DNA of 26,141 nucleotides from an uncultured Eubacterium sp. (lineage in GTDB: Bacteria; Bacillota; Clostridia; Lachnospirales; Lachnospiraceae), in the NCBI GenBank assembly GCA_910580075.1, contig CAJTVR010000066.1, positions 1 to 26,141 of the forward strand, read 5' to 3'. A model generated the notes under the pieces. The model was not told the DNA's origin. It searched no databases and saw nothing but the letters and a program-made list of their open reading frames with translations. Of this stretch, positions 15,851 through 23,731 are shown piece by piece. A program made the position numbers and the translations under genes. The first letter of the stretch is position 1. The number at the start of each line of letters is the position of its first letter.

Positions 15851-16090
15851 ATGAGACTGGATAAATTTTTAAAAGTATCCCGCCTGATCAAACGGCGGAC
15901 CGTTGCAAATGAAGCGTGCGATGCCGGCCGGGTGATGGTAAATGGAACTACGGCAAAGGCCTCTGTCAAAGTGAAACCTGGGGATATTATTGAAATTCTG
16001 TTTGGCACGAAGACGGTAAAAGTCCGCGTGCTGGATATTCAGGATACGACGAAAAAGGAACTGGCCAAAGAGCTGTTTGAGTATTTATAA
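15851..16090 (+). CDS. rqcP: S4-domain RNA-binding protein RqcP (YabO)
   Basis: A 79-residue single S4 domain: MRLDKFLKVSRLIKRRTVAN, then AGRVMVNGTTAKASVKVKPGDIIEI. In B. subtilis the homologue (formerly YabO) works with RqcH in ribosome-associated quality control, helping add alanine tails to stalled nascent chains on 50S subunits. Its place just before yabP-yabQ-divIC is the same as in B. subtilis, which supports RqcP over the related Hsp15. AAAGGA lies about ten bases before the ATG. It is followed by a hairpin and a separate sporulation-type promoter. Confidence 0.92.
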   Translation: MRLDKFLKVSRLIKRRTVANEACDAGRVMVNGTTAKASVKVKPGDIIEILFGTKTVKVRVLDIQDTTKKELAKELFEYL

Positions 16091-16112
16091 GAACAGGCTG
16101 GATTTTGAATGG

Positions 16113-16132
16113 GGCTGTCGCATGCGGCAGCC
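16113..16132. terminator. Hairpin after rqcP (possible terminator)
   Basis: GGCTGTCGCA abuts TGCGGCAGCC, a 20-base near-perfect palindrome with one G-U pair, so the real loop would take about four central bases. It uses the same arm sequence as the long inverted repeat after metK (3008-3101). No strong T-run follows, so termination is only plausible. Confidence 0.5.
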
Positions 16133-16227
16133 TCTGGCTGGTTTATGAATATTCAGCTGCAGTTTCTTTAGCCGGACTGCCAGGAACCGCAGGCATGCCG
16201 CCTTTTTTCAGATATCCTTTAAGGCTG

Positions 16228-16256
16228 TCATATTTTTCCTTCTCCCGTCATATACT
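16228..16256 (+). promoter_or_regulatory. Sigma-E type promoter of yabP-yabQ
   Basis: TCATATT (16228-16234) matches the sigma-E -35 consensus KMATATT completely. After exactly 14 bases, CATATACT (16249-16256) matches the -10 consensus CATACAHT at 7 of 8 positions. Transcription would begin near 16263, about 33 bases before yabP. Mother-cell sigma-E control is known for yabP and yabQ in B. subtilis. Confidence 0.75.
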
Positions 16257-16295
16257 TTATTAGTAAGTACTTCGGACAAGAATGGAGGAAAGGAT

Positions 16296-16589
16296 ATGGA
16301 TGAAAGAATGGAAAAGAATCAGTCAAAAGCACACAAAATTTTGCTTTCAAATAGAAAGACAGCTGCATTTACAGGAATTTTAGATGTACTTTCTTTTGAT
16401 GTAGCGGAGATTCTGCTGGAAACAGAACAGGGGATGCTCCTGATTAAGGGAAATGACCTGCATGTGAACCGTCTGACGCTGGAAAAAGGAGAGGTGGATG
16501 TGGAAGGCAGGATTGACAGCCTGTCTTATTCTGACGCAGGCGGCAGCAAAAAAACGGGCGAGAGTCTGTTAGGAAGAATTTTCCGATGA
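16296..16589 (+). CDS. yabP: Sporulation protein YabP
   Basis: The 97-residue protein matches the YabP family: HKILLSNRKTAAFTGILDVLSFDVAEILLETEQG, then LLIKGNDLHVNRLTLEKGEVDVEGRIDSLSY. In B. subtilis YabP and YabQ are needed for spore cortex formation. GGAGG (16284-16288) is seven bases before the ATG. The stop overlaps the yabQ start as ATGA (16586-16589), indicating translational coupling. A sigma-E type promoter lies just upstream. Confidence 0.93.
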   Translation: MDERMEKNQSKAHKILLSNRKTAAFTGILDVLSFDVAEILLETEQGMLLIKGNDLHVNRLTLEKGEVDVEGRIDSLSYSDAGGSKKTGESLLGRIFR

Positions 16590-17083
16590 TTTCAGTCAGT
16601 GAGGATATTTTTCAGGAACTGGATTTTTTAGCGGTATCTTTTCTGCTGGGAATGCTGCTGGTGCTTGTTTATGACTGCCTGCGGATCTTTCGCCGTCTGG
16701 TCCGGCACGGGACGGGACTGATTGCCATAGAAGACCTTTGTTACTGGATTATGGCAGCATTTGTTATATTTGCGATGCTGTATCAGAAAAATGAGGGCCT
16801 GATCCGGGGATTTTCAATCGGCGGTATTGTGGCAGGAATGTTTTTGTATAACCAGTTTATCAGCCGGTATACAGTCCGCTGCATTGCAGGATTTTTAGAA
16901 AAAGTGATACATATGGTACAAAAGGTATGGAGATTACTGTCAGCTCCATTCCGAAAGGCGGCAAAAACCGTTTCAGATAAGGGATCCAGGATGGCTGACC
17001 AAGGAAAGAAAATCATAAAATATGAAAAAAAGCGATTGAAAAAAATCAGAAAATTGATTAGAATAGGAATATCTAAAAAATAA
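16586..17083 (+). CDS. yabQ: Spore cortex biosynthesis membrane protein YabQ
   Basis: The 165-residue protein has hydrophobic segments at about 12-30, 50-68 and 75-95, then a basic, coiled-coil-like tail ending KKRLKKIRKLIRIGISKK. The early LGMLLVLVYDCLRIFRRL and YWIMAAFVIFAMLY segments fit YabQ. In B. subtilis it acts in the outer forespore membrane during cortex formation. It is coupled to yabP by a 4-base overlap, and its TAA overlaps the first possible ATG of divIC by one base. Confidence 0.92.
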   Translation: MISVSEDIFQELDFLAVSFLLGMLLVLVYDCLRIFRRLVRHGTGLIAIEDLCYWIMAAFVIFAMLYQKNEGLIRGFSIGGIVAGMFLYNQFISRYTVRCIAGFLEKVIHMVQKVWRLLSAPFRKAAKTVSDKGSRMADQGKKIIKYEKKRLKKIRKLIRIGISKK

Positions 17084-17154
17084 TGGAGAAGGAAACGCAG
17101 CAGGTCAGTCTGTCTGAACTGTTAAGTACCTGTTACGGAGGCGGAGAATCTGGC

Positions 17155-17451
17155 ATGAATCGCAGATATAATGGAAGAAAAGCAAATCAGACTGGAAAAA
17201 TGTGTGTTACGCTGATCGTTCTGGCAATGATAGGGGTAATGTCTTTGCAGATTGTTAATCTTTATAAAAAGGACCAGCAGTTTATTGCCCAGGAAGCACT
17301 TTTGCAGAAGCAAAAAGAAGCGGAACTTGTCCGGCAGAAAGAAATAGAAGAGTATGAGGCATATACCCAGACTCAGGAATTTATAGAAGATACGGCAAAA
17401 AGCAAGCTCGGGCTTGTGTATAAAGATGAGATTATATTTAAGGAAAAATGA
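17155..17451 (+). CDS. divIC: Cell division protein DivIC (FtsB-like septum initiator)
   Basis: A short bitopic protein of 98 residues: a basic cytoplasmic N-terminus (MNRRYNGRKANQTGK), one membrane helix (about 17-36, VTLIVLAMIGVMSLQIVNLY), then an extracytoplasmic coiled coil rich in Q, K and E, and the typical C-terminal IEDTAKSKLGLVYKDEIIF. DivIC pairs with FtsL/DivIB at the septum. ATG 17155 is preferred because GGAG (17143-17146) lies eight bases before it. An alternative ATG at 17083 overlaps the yabQ stop and would add 24 polar residues, but it has only a weak distant site. The position between yabQ and spoIIE matches B. subtilis. Confidence 0.9.
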   Translation: MNRRYNGRKANQTGKMCVTLIVLAMIGVMSLQIVNLYKKDQQFIAQEALLQKQKEAELVRQKEIEEYEAYTQTQEFIEDTAKSKLGLVYKDEIIFKEK

Positions 17452-17473
17452 CACACATAGATTGCAGCAGGAA

Positions 17474-17501
17474 AGATCTGGCGCGGGGCCGGGTCTTTTT
17501 T
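17474..17501 (+). terminator. Rho-independent terminator after divIC
   Basis: AGATCTGGC (17474-17482) pairs with GCCGGGTCT (17488-17496), with two G-U pairs and a 5-base loop, followed by T6 (17496-17501). It closes the rqcP/yabP-yabQ-divIC unit before the spoIIE promoter. Confidence 0.88.
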
Positions 17502-17613
17502 ATGTGCAGCATTTGAACTGGAACATCTTAGAAAACCTGAATTGCTTAGAATCGACTCAATGTCTGTTTTGAACGGATAAAAACACGAACAAAAATAAAA
17601 AAACGGTCCACAG

Positions 17614-17647
17614 TTTGACAAAGATTGCACAGACCTCTTTTTATAAT
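17614..17647 (+). promoter_or_regulatory. spoIIE promoter with 21-bp spacer (Spo0A-type)
   Basis: TTGACA (17615-17620) and TATAAT (17642-17647) are both perfect but separated by 21 bases, too far for unaided sigma-A polymerase. This is the arrangement known for Spo0A-activated sigma-A promoters, notably B. subtilis spoIIE. TTTGACA (17614-17620), overlapping the -35, is TGTCAAA on the other strand, 6 of 7 to the 0A box TGTCGAA. Confidence 0.75.
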
Positions 17648-17739
17648 GGCTGTCGTATGCTGGATGGCAGTAAAACGGTCAGCCGGCAAGGGAAGCGGAC
17701 AGGCTTCTTAGAATTTTGCAATTGGAGGGCAGAGAGAGG

Positions 17740-19575
17740 ATGAAAAGGCTGAGTGTAAAACAGGTGATTTTATACGTAGGAGGAATCCTGGCGTGCCAGA
17801 TGTCGTGGATGGGATGTTTTCCGCTGATTCCGGCGTACTATACTGCAGTATGCCTGGAGGATGCAGCACGGGGGATGTTTAGCATTGCTATGCTGGCCGG
17901 GATTATTTTGTTTGTACCGGTTACAGCAGCGGTCAAATATCTGATGGCGATGGTGGTCATATTATTTACAATGAAACTGTTTGAATGGGCAGAAGGCTGG
18001 TGCAGCGTGGCATGTGCAGCGGCGGCTGCTGCTATTGCGACACTTATGATGTCGCTGTCAGGAGAACTTTTGAATGTGCGCAATCCGGTGAGCATGGGCT
18101 CGGCTGTTTTGGAAGCTGTATTTGTATTTGCTTCGGTAATGACAGGAACACGGATGATCGATTTTTTCATGCAGCTGAGTCTGATGCCGCAAAAAGAGCA
18201 GGAGGGGCATTACTATGATGAAAAACTGGTAAATTATGCGGAATCTTTTAACGGACTTTCTAAAATCTTTGCCCGGATGGGTTCTGCTCAAAAAGGGCTT
18301 TCAGCGGAACAGATGGGCAGGATTCACAATGAGCTCACAGGAAGTCTCTGCGTGAACTGTAACCAGTGCGCACTGTGCTGGGAAAAAGAAGAAAGCCCGA
18401 TGTATTCATATCTGTCTTATATGCTGCAGTCCCTGCAGAGAACCGGGGAGCCGGACCATGAGATTGTGGTGCAGATGCAGGAATACTGTCCATATACAGA
18501 TGCGGTGGTCCAGGAAGGCATGCGGATTTTTGAAAAAGCAAGGCTGAACCAGGCATGGTATAACAGGCTTTTGGAAAACCGCGAGATTATTGCCCAGCAG
18601 CTGGATGCGATGGCATATATTATGGAAGACTGCGCCAGTGAGACAGCAGATATTACACAGGAGAGCCGCCGGTTTCTGGCAGAAGTGAAATACCGTGCTA
18701 AAGAGCGGGGAGTCACGCTGAAAAACCAGCATTTATATGAAAATAAACAAAAAAGATGGCGGTTCACGTGTGAAGCATATACAAAAAACGGGAACTGTAT
18801 CAGTATGAAAGATCTGACAAAAGCAGTTTCCGCAGGACTGGAACGGGGGATGCAGCCGCATAGAAACGAACGGGCGCTGGTCAGCCCTCAGGGCAGTACG
18901 ATTACATTTGAAGAAGACACCTGTTTTCATGAGACGCATGCCATGGCAAAACAGGTAAAAGACGGCGGGCATATATCGGGAGATAATTACTCATTTCTGG
19001 AAATGGATAATGGGCGCATGGCAGTGATTCTATCGGATGGAATGGGCTCCGGCAGCAGAGCCTGCAAAGAAAGCGAGCTTGTAATCGAACTGCTGGAAAA
19101 ATTTCTGGAGGCGGGATTTTCGGTAGAAACGGCGCTGAAAATGATGAATTCAGCTATGGTAATCCGCGGAGAAGATGATCTGTATTCGACGGTGGACATC
19201 TGTAACCTGGATTTGTATACCGGATGCTGTGAGATGTATAAAATAGGCGCAGCAGCAGCATTTATCAAGCACCGGGATTATGTGGAACGCATCGAATCCA
19301 GTTCGTTACCGGTAGGAGTGACACACCGCATGGAAATTACGAAAGTAAAAAAGCAGCTGCAGCATGGGGATTTCCTTGTCATGGTAACCGACGGTGTGAT
19401 AGAATATCTGCAGGAAAAGGAGCAGGATCTGGCAATGTGCGAGATTTTAAATGAAATATCTGTCCGGCATCCGGGACAGATGGCAGATGCCGTGCTTAAT
19501 GAGGTGCTGAAGAGGACAGGAGGAAAAGCAAGAGACGACATGAGCGTGCTTGTGTGCGGAGTATGGAAAAAGTAA
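17740..19575 (+). CDS. spoIIE: Stage II sporulation protein E (PP2C-type phosphatase)
   Basis: Membrane-bound serine phosphatase; in B. subtilis it dephosphorylates SpoIIAA to activate sigma-F in the forespore and also takes part in polar septation. The 611-residue protein has an N-terminal membrane region (about 1-150, roughly five or six helices), a central regulatory region containing LCVNCNQCALCW, and a C-terminal PP2C domain with SGDNYSF, the metal-site ILSDGMGSG, MVTDGVIEY and DDMSVLV. It is about 200 residues shorter than the B. subtilis protein, mainly in the membrane part, which has ten helices there. ATG 17740 follows GGAGGG (17724-17729) and a second purine tract. Its promoter has the Spo0A-type 21-base spacer. 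The tilS gene follows 97 bases on. Confidence 0.94.
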   Translation: MKRLSVKQVILYVGGILACQMSWMGCFPLIPAYYTAVCLEDAARGMFSIAMLAGIILFVPVTAAVKYLMAMVVILFTMKLFEWAEGWCSVACAAAAAAIATLMMSLSGELLNVRNPVSMGSAVLEAVFVFASVMTGTRMIDFFMQLSLMPQKEQEGHYYDEKLVNYAESFNGLSKIFARMGSAQKGLSAEQMGRIHNELTGSLCVNCNQCALCWEKEESPMYSYLSYMLQSLQRTGEPDHEIVVQMQEYCPYTDAVVQEGMRIFEKARLNQAWYNRLLENREIIAQQLDAMAYIMEDCASETADITQESRRFLAEVKYRAKERGVTLKNQHLYENKQKRWRFTCEAYTKNGNCISMKDLTKAVSAGLERGMQPHRNERALVSPQGSTITFEEDTCFHETHAMAKQVKDGGHISGDNYSFLEMDNGRMAVILSDGMGSGSRACKESELVIELLEKFLEAGFSVETALKMMNSAMVIRGEDDLYSTVDICNLDLYTGCCEMYKIGAAAAFIKHRDYVERIESSSLPVGVTHRMEITKVKKQLQHGDFLVMVTDGVIEYLQEKEQDLAMCEILNEISVRHPGQMADAVLNEVLKRTGGKARDDMSVLVCGVWKK

Positions 19576-19672
19576 GCAGCGCCAGGCAGAGAATTGGAAA
19601 TTAAAATGATATAAGAAAACAGAAAAACAGGTATAAAAGTATATAAATAAAAAAAGAGAAAGAGAACAAAAG

Positions 19673-21109
19673 ATGTCTGATCAGGAAAAATTAGAAAACA
19701 GAATCAAGCAGTTTATCAGCCGGCACGATATGATTCAGCCGGGCGATCATGTGATTGCCGGCGTATCGGGTGGTGCAGATTCCATGTGCATGCTGCTGGT
19801 GCTGCTGCATTTACGGCAGACATGCGGGCATACGGTATCGGTGGTGCATGTGGAGCATGGAATTCGTGCGCAGGACAGCAGAATGGATGCGGAATTTGTC
19901 AGACATTTTTGCGGGCAGGAGAGCATAGAGTGTCATATCTGCCATTACTGTGTGCCTGAATATGCCAGAGGGCATGGCATGAGTGAAGAAGAGGCAGGAA
20001 GGGTTCTGCGCTATGAGGCGTTCGCGGCAGAAAAAGAAAAATACAGTATTAGAAAAAAAAGTGAAAAAATAAAAATAGCAGTTGCCCACAATCTCAGTGA
20101 TCAGGCAGAAACTATGCTGTTTCATCTGGCCCGGGGGACAGGAATCCGGGGGCTGGCAGCAGTCCGTCCGGTGCGCGGGGATATCATCCGTCCGCTGCTA
20201 AATACAAGCCGGGAGGAAATTGAAACATATCTGGCGCAGGCCGGCCAGGAGTTTTGTACAGATGCTACCAATGCAGATGACGGATACAGCAGAAATCAGA
20301 TCCGCCACCATGTCCTGCCTGGATTAGAAAAAGTCAACAGCCGGGCTGTCCTGCATATGTACCAGACAGCAGACCAGCTTCGAGAGATCGACAGTTTTCT
20401 GGAACGCATAGCTGCCGGAGAGATGAAAAGGTGCTGCGCTTTGAATGAGCCGGATTCCGGAAAGCCTGGAATAAAAAAACAGGCAGTCATCTCGAAAGAT
20501 GCGTTTGAAAAAGCTGATCCGGTGATTCAAAAAAGAATGCTTTACCAGCTGCTTGCAGAACTTTCGGGAAGTGCGAAAAATCTGACAAATGAACATATCT
20601 GCCAGGTAAAAAATTTATTTTCCAGGCAGATAAGCCGCTTGATCAGACTCCCTTATGGGTTAAAAGCTGTGCGTGTGTATGAGGGAGTAAAGATTTCAGC
20701 AGAAGATTATGACAGCGGAGACGGCGAAGATAAAATGACAGATGTTCGTCTGGACCAGGAGTTTTCTTTTCAGCTGGTCGAAAATACTCCAAATTCAATA
20801 CCAATTATTTCTAAAAAAAAGTATACGAAATGCTTTGACTATGATAAAATAAAGACTGAAGTCTGCATAAGAACCAGGCAGCCGGGAGATTACCTGTCTG
20901 TGAATGATTCTGGAGAGCGGCAGAAACTGAAGAAATATCTGATTAATGAGAAAGTTCCTTCTAATGAGCGGGGACAGCTTTTGCTGCTGGCAGATGGAGC
21001 GCATATCATGTGGGTAGTAGGACATCGTATGAGCTGTCATTATAAAGTAGAAGAACACACAAGAAGAATTTTGGTAGTTACTTATCGCGGAGGAAAAGAG
21101 GATGAATGA
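19673..21109 (+). CDS. tilS: tRNA(Ile)-lysidine synthase
   Basis: Converts the wobble cytidine of tRNA-Ile(CAU) to lysidine, using ATP and lysine, so that it reads AUA codons; essential in most bacteria. The PP-loop signature AGVSGGADSM lies near residue 30, followed by VVHVEHGIRAQDS and the NLSDQAETMLFHLARGTG segment. A C-terminal TilS domain ends with LKKYLINEKVPSNERG and WVVGHRMS. Length 478 is normal. The ribosome binding site before ATG 19673 is weak. The stop overlaps hpt by 8 bases. The order tilS-hpt-ftsH is conserved across Firmicutes. Confidence 0.96.
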   Translation: MSDQEKLENRIKQFISRHDMIQPGDHVIAGVSGGADSMCMLLVLLHLRQTCGHTVSVVHVEHGIRAQDSRMDAEFVRHFCGQESIECHICHYCVPEYARGHGMSEEEAGRVLRYEAFAAEKEKYSIRKKSEKIKIAVAHNLSDQAETMLFHLARGTGIRGLAAVRPVRGDIIRPLLNTSREEIETYLAQAGQEFCTDATNADDGYSRNQIRHHVLPGLEKVNSRAVLHMYQTADQLREIDSFLERIAAGEMKRCCALNEPDSGKPGIKKQAVISKDAFEKADPVIQKRMLYQLLAELSGSAKNLTNEHICQVKNLFSRQISRLIRLPYGLKAVRVYEGVKISAEDYDSGDGEDKMTDVRLDQEFSFQLVENTPNSIPIISKKKYTKCFDYDKIKTEVCIRTRQPGDYLSVNDSGERQKLKKYLINEKVPSNERGQLLLLADGAHIMWVVGHRMSCHYKVEEHTRRILVVTYRGGKEDE

Positions 21110-21626
21110 ACAGATTAAGGTCAGGATCTCAGAAGAAGAAGTAAATGTACGGATTGCTGAAATTGCAGCACAGATCAGCGAAGATTATAAGGGAGAGGAA
21201 ATTCTGGCAGTTGGGATTCTGCGTGGCGGTGTTTATTTTTGCACAGAACTGACGAAGCGCATTACAGTGCCGGTAATTCTGGACTTTATCGAGGCTTCCA
21301 GTTACGGGGACAGCACACAGTCCAGCGGAGAGGTCAGGATTACAAAAGATTTAATCGAAGACATTGCAGGGAAAAATGTAATTGTAGTAGAGGACATTGT
21401 TGATACTGGCAGAACACTGAGCCTTCTGCTGGAAAATTTGCGTAAGCGTAATCCGAAGAGCCTGAAACTGTGCACGCTGTTAGACAAACCGGAACGGCGG
21501 GTTGTAGAAGTTTCGGTAGATTATAATGGATTCCAGATTCCGAATGAATTTGTGGTAGGCTATGGAATGGATTATGCACAAAGATATAGGAATCTTCCTT
21601 ATATCGGAGTTGTGGAGGCAGAGTAG
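21102..21626 (+). CDS. hpt: Hypoxanthine phosphoribosyltransferase
   Basis: Purine salvage enzyme joining hypoxanthine or guanine to PRPP to make IMP or GMP. The 174-residue product shows AVGILRGGVYF near the N-terminus and the PRPP-binding motif VIVVEDIVDTGRTL at about 95-108, with later VGYGMDYAQRYRNLPYIGVV at the C-terminus. GGAGG (about 21089-21093) lies at normal distance from ATG 21102. It overlaps tilS by 8 bases and ends 14 bases before ftsH, so the three form one operon. In B. subtilis HprT and TilS together influence ftsH expression. Confidence 0.96.
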   Translation: MNEQIKVRISEEEVNVRIAEIAAQISEDYKGEEILAVGILRGGVYFCTELTKRITVPVILDFIEASSYGDSTQSSGEVRITKDLIEDIAGKNVIVVEDIVDTGRTLSLLLENLRKRNPKSLKLCTLLDKPERRVVEVSVDYNGFQIPNEFVVGYGMDYAQRYRNLPYIGVVEAE

Positions 21627-21640
21627 AAGGAGGTTATAAC

Positions 21641-23488
21641 TTGAAAAAAGGTTATCGTGGATTTATATTGTATGCCGTTTTTGTGTTAGCAGTCGTCGGC
21701 ATATGGTATTTTTTGAGTGAAACGGCGATTACGTCGGATACGTATACGTATCATGAATATCAGCAGGATATGGAAGAAGGGAACGTAGATTCTGTCATTA
21801 TCGAACAGAATGTAGAAACACCGACAGGCACGCTGGCAGTTAAATTAAAAAATGATACAGAACGACATGAAGTCGCTGTGTCGGATGTCAATGCAGAGCA
21901 GGAATATCTGAAAGAAATGGAATTTACAAATTATCTGGTCAAAAATATTCCTCGTGCAAGCTGGCTGTCAACATGGCTTCCGTATCTGATTATTTTCGGG
22001 GCGATGTTTATCCTTTTTATTATTATGAACAATGTAAACCAGTCTGCCGGCGGCGGTACTCCTAAAATGATGAATTTTGGAAAAAGCCGTGCCAGGATGT
22101 ATACAGATGAAAATAAAAAGGTTAATTTTGAAAAAGTAGCGGGACTGAAAGAAGAAAAGGAAGAACTTGAAGAAATCGTAGACTTTCTGCGTGATCCGGG
22201 CAAGTATACAAAACTGGGTGCCAGAATTCCTAAGGGAGTGCTGCTGGTAGGCCCTCCTGGAACCGGTAAAACACTGCTGGCAAAAGCGGTAGCCGGGGAA
22301 GCGGGCGTGCCGTTTTTCAGCATATCCGGATCTGACTTTGTAGAGATGTTTGTCGGTGTCGGTGCGTCACGTGTCCGGGACCTGTTTGAAGATGCAAAGA
22401 AAAATGCGCCGTGTATTGTTTTTATAGACGAAATTGATGCCGTAGCGAGACGGCGCGGCACTGGCATGGGCGGCGGACACGATGAACGTGAACAGACGTT
22501 AAACCAGATGCTTGTAGAAATGGACGGCTTTGGCATTAACGAGGGCATTATTGTCATGGCAGCGACAAACCGGGTAGACATTCTGGACCCGGCAATTATG
22601 CGTCCGGGGCGGTTTGACCGCAAAGTGCATGTGGGAAGGCCGGACGTAGGCGGACGGGAAGAAATCCTGCACGTCCATGCAAAAAACAAACCATTAAGCG
22701 AAGACGTAGATTTAAAACAGATTGCGCAGACTACAGCGGGATTTACAGGAGCCGACCTGGAAAACCTGCTGAATGAAGCTGCAATCCGGGCGGCGAAATC
22801 AGACCGCGCTTATATCAGACTGGATGATATCCGCAATTCGTTTGTAAAAGTAGGTATCGGAGCTGAGAAAAAAAGCCGCATTATCAGTGAAAAGGAAAAG
22901 AAAATTACGGCATTTCACGAAGCGGGCCATGCAATCCTGTTCCATGTGCTGCCGGATGTAGGTCCGGTTTATTCTGTGTCGATTATTCCGACCGGTGCCG
23001 GGGCAGCCGGCTATACAATGCCGCTTCCGGAAAAAGATGAAATGTTTAATACGAAGGGCAGGATGCTGCAGGAAATCGTTGTAGACCTTGGCGGACGCGT
23101 AGCGGAAGAAATGATATTTGACGATATCACGACCGGAGCTTCGCAGGATATTAAACAGGCGACCGCCATGGCAAAAGCAATGGTCACAAGATACGGAATG
23201 TCTGAAAACCTGGGCCTGATCTGCTACGATGAAGACGATAATGAAGTATTTATCGGGCGTGACCTGGCACATACAAAAGGTTATGGCGAAAATGTAGCGA
23301 CGCTGATTGACCAGGAAGTAAAGCGGATTATTGATGAGTGTTATTTAAAAGCAAAAGAAATCATTCATCAGTATGAGCAGGTGCTGAACAGCTGTGCAGA
23401 ACTTCTGCTGGAAAAAGAAAAAATCAGCAGGGAAGAATTTGAATCGCTGTTTTCGGAGGATAAAAAGATTCCGGCAGCAGAGATTTAA
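21641..23488 (+). CDS. ftsH: ATP-dependent zinc metalloprotease FtsH
   Basis: Membrane-anchored AAA+ protease that extracts and degrades membrane and regulatory proteins; required for sporulation in B. subtilis. The 615-residue protein has a membrane helix at about 8-25, an external domain of about 85 residues, a second helix at about 112-131, Walker A GPPGTGKT (204-211), Walker B VFIDEID (260-266), the arginine-finger region RPGRFDR (321-327) and the zinc site HEAGH (426-430). The start is TTG 21641, supported by GAAGGAGG (21626-21633) seven bases upstream and by the MKKGYRGFIL N-terminus; no ATG fits better. Last gene of tilS-hpt-ftsH. Confidence 0.97.
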   Translation: MKKGYRGFILYAVFVLAVVGIWYFLSETAITSDTYTYHEYQQDMEEGNVDSVIIEQNVETPTGTLAVKLKNDTERHEVAVSDVNAEQEYLKEMEFTNYLVKNIPRASWLSTWLPYLIIFGAMFILFIIMNNVNQSAGGGTPKMMNFGKSRARMYTDENKKVNFEKVAGLKEEKEELEEIVDFLRDPGKYTKLGARIPKGVLLVGPPGTGKTLLAKAVAGEAGVPFFSISGSDFVEMFVGVGASRVRDLFEDAKKNAPCIVFIDEIDAVARRRGTGMGGGHDEREQTLNQMLVEMDGFGINEGIIVMAATNRVDILDPAIMRPGRFDRKVHVGRPDVGGREEILHVHAKNKPLSEDVDLKQIAQTTAGFTGADLENLLNEAAIRAAKSDRAYIRLDDIRNSFVKVGIGAEKKSRIISEKEKKITAFHEAGHAILFHVLPDVGPVYSVSIIPTGAGAAGYTMPLPEKDEMFNTKGRMLQEIVVDLGGRVAEEMIFDDITTGASQDIKQATAMAKAMVTRYGMSENLGLICYDEDDNEVFIGRDLAHTKGYGENVATLIDQEVKRIIDECYLKAKEIIHQYEQVLNSCAELLLEKEKISREEFESLFSEDKKIPAAEI

Positions 23489-23541
23489 GATGATCCAGGG
23501 AATACTGTACGTATCTGTGCAATATTCCAGGAGGGGTAAAT

Positions 23542-23667
23542 TTGGAAAAAAAGGTTAATAAACAAAATATACAAAAAATAAATTTTTATTATTTGATGTT
23601 TGTGCACACTTATCTGCGTAAAGGTGGTACTATAATTAACGTAAAAACCCCCCAATACATTATATAG
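23542..23667 (+). CDS. Possible 41-residue small protein after ftsH
   Basis: A 42-codon frame starts with TTG 23542, preceded by an excellent Shine-Dalgarno AGGAGGGG (23529-23536) at normal distance, and ends with TAG 23665-23667. It encodes a basic N-terminal stretch rich in Lys, Asn and Gln, then YYLMFVHTYLRKGGTIINVK. It lies 53 bases after ftsH, itself a TTG-start gene, and 36 bases before a strong terminator, so it could be the last cistron of that operon. I recognise no homologue, and codon use is AT-rich. It may be chance. Confidence 0.3.
   Translation: MEKKVNKQNIQKINFYYLMFVHTYLRKGGTIINVKTPQYII
23631..23636 (+). promoter_or_regulatory. Perfect -10 hexamer in the ftsH-GH13 intergenic region
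   Basis: TATAAT at 23631-23636 has no convincing -35 at 16-18 bases (acttat at 23608-23613). A start near 23643 would yield an RNA of about 90 bases ending at the terminator 23704-23731, containing two C-rich stretches. Confidence 0.35.
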
Positions 23668-23703
23668 TTTTTGCTATACCCCATAGTAAAAATACCTTCT
23701 CCT

Positions 23704-23731
23704 AAAAAAGACAGCGTAAGCTGTCTTTTTT
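23704..23731 (+). terminator. Strong (bidirectional) intrinsic terminator
   Basis: AAAAAAGACAGC (23704-23715), loop GTAA, GCTGTCTTTTTT (23720-23731): a perfect 12-bp inverted repeat with A and T runs on both sides. It ends transcription from ftsH and could work on either strand. Confidence 0.93.

Noticed and set aside
16113..16132. Transcription-factor operator in the palindrome after rqcP
   Set aside because: Its arms match those of the inverted repeat after metK at another gene end, so a 3'-end hairpin is more likely.
21931..22689. A 252-codon open frame on the - strand inside ftsH
   Set aside because: It lies wholly antisense to well-conserved FtsH sequence, its product is a Ser/Pro/Arg-rich shadow without any recognisable domain, and it lacks a ribosome binding site.
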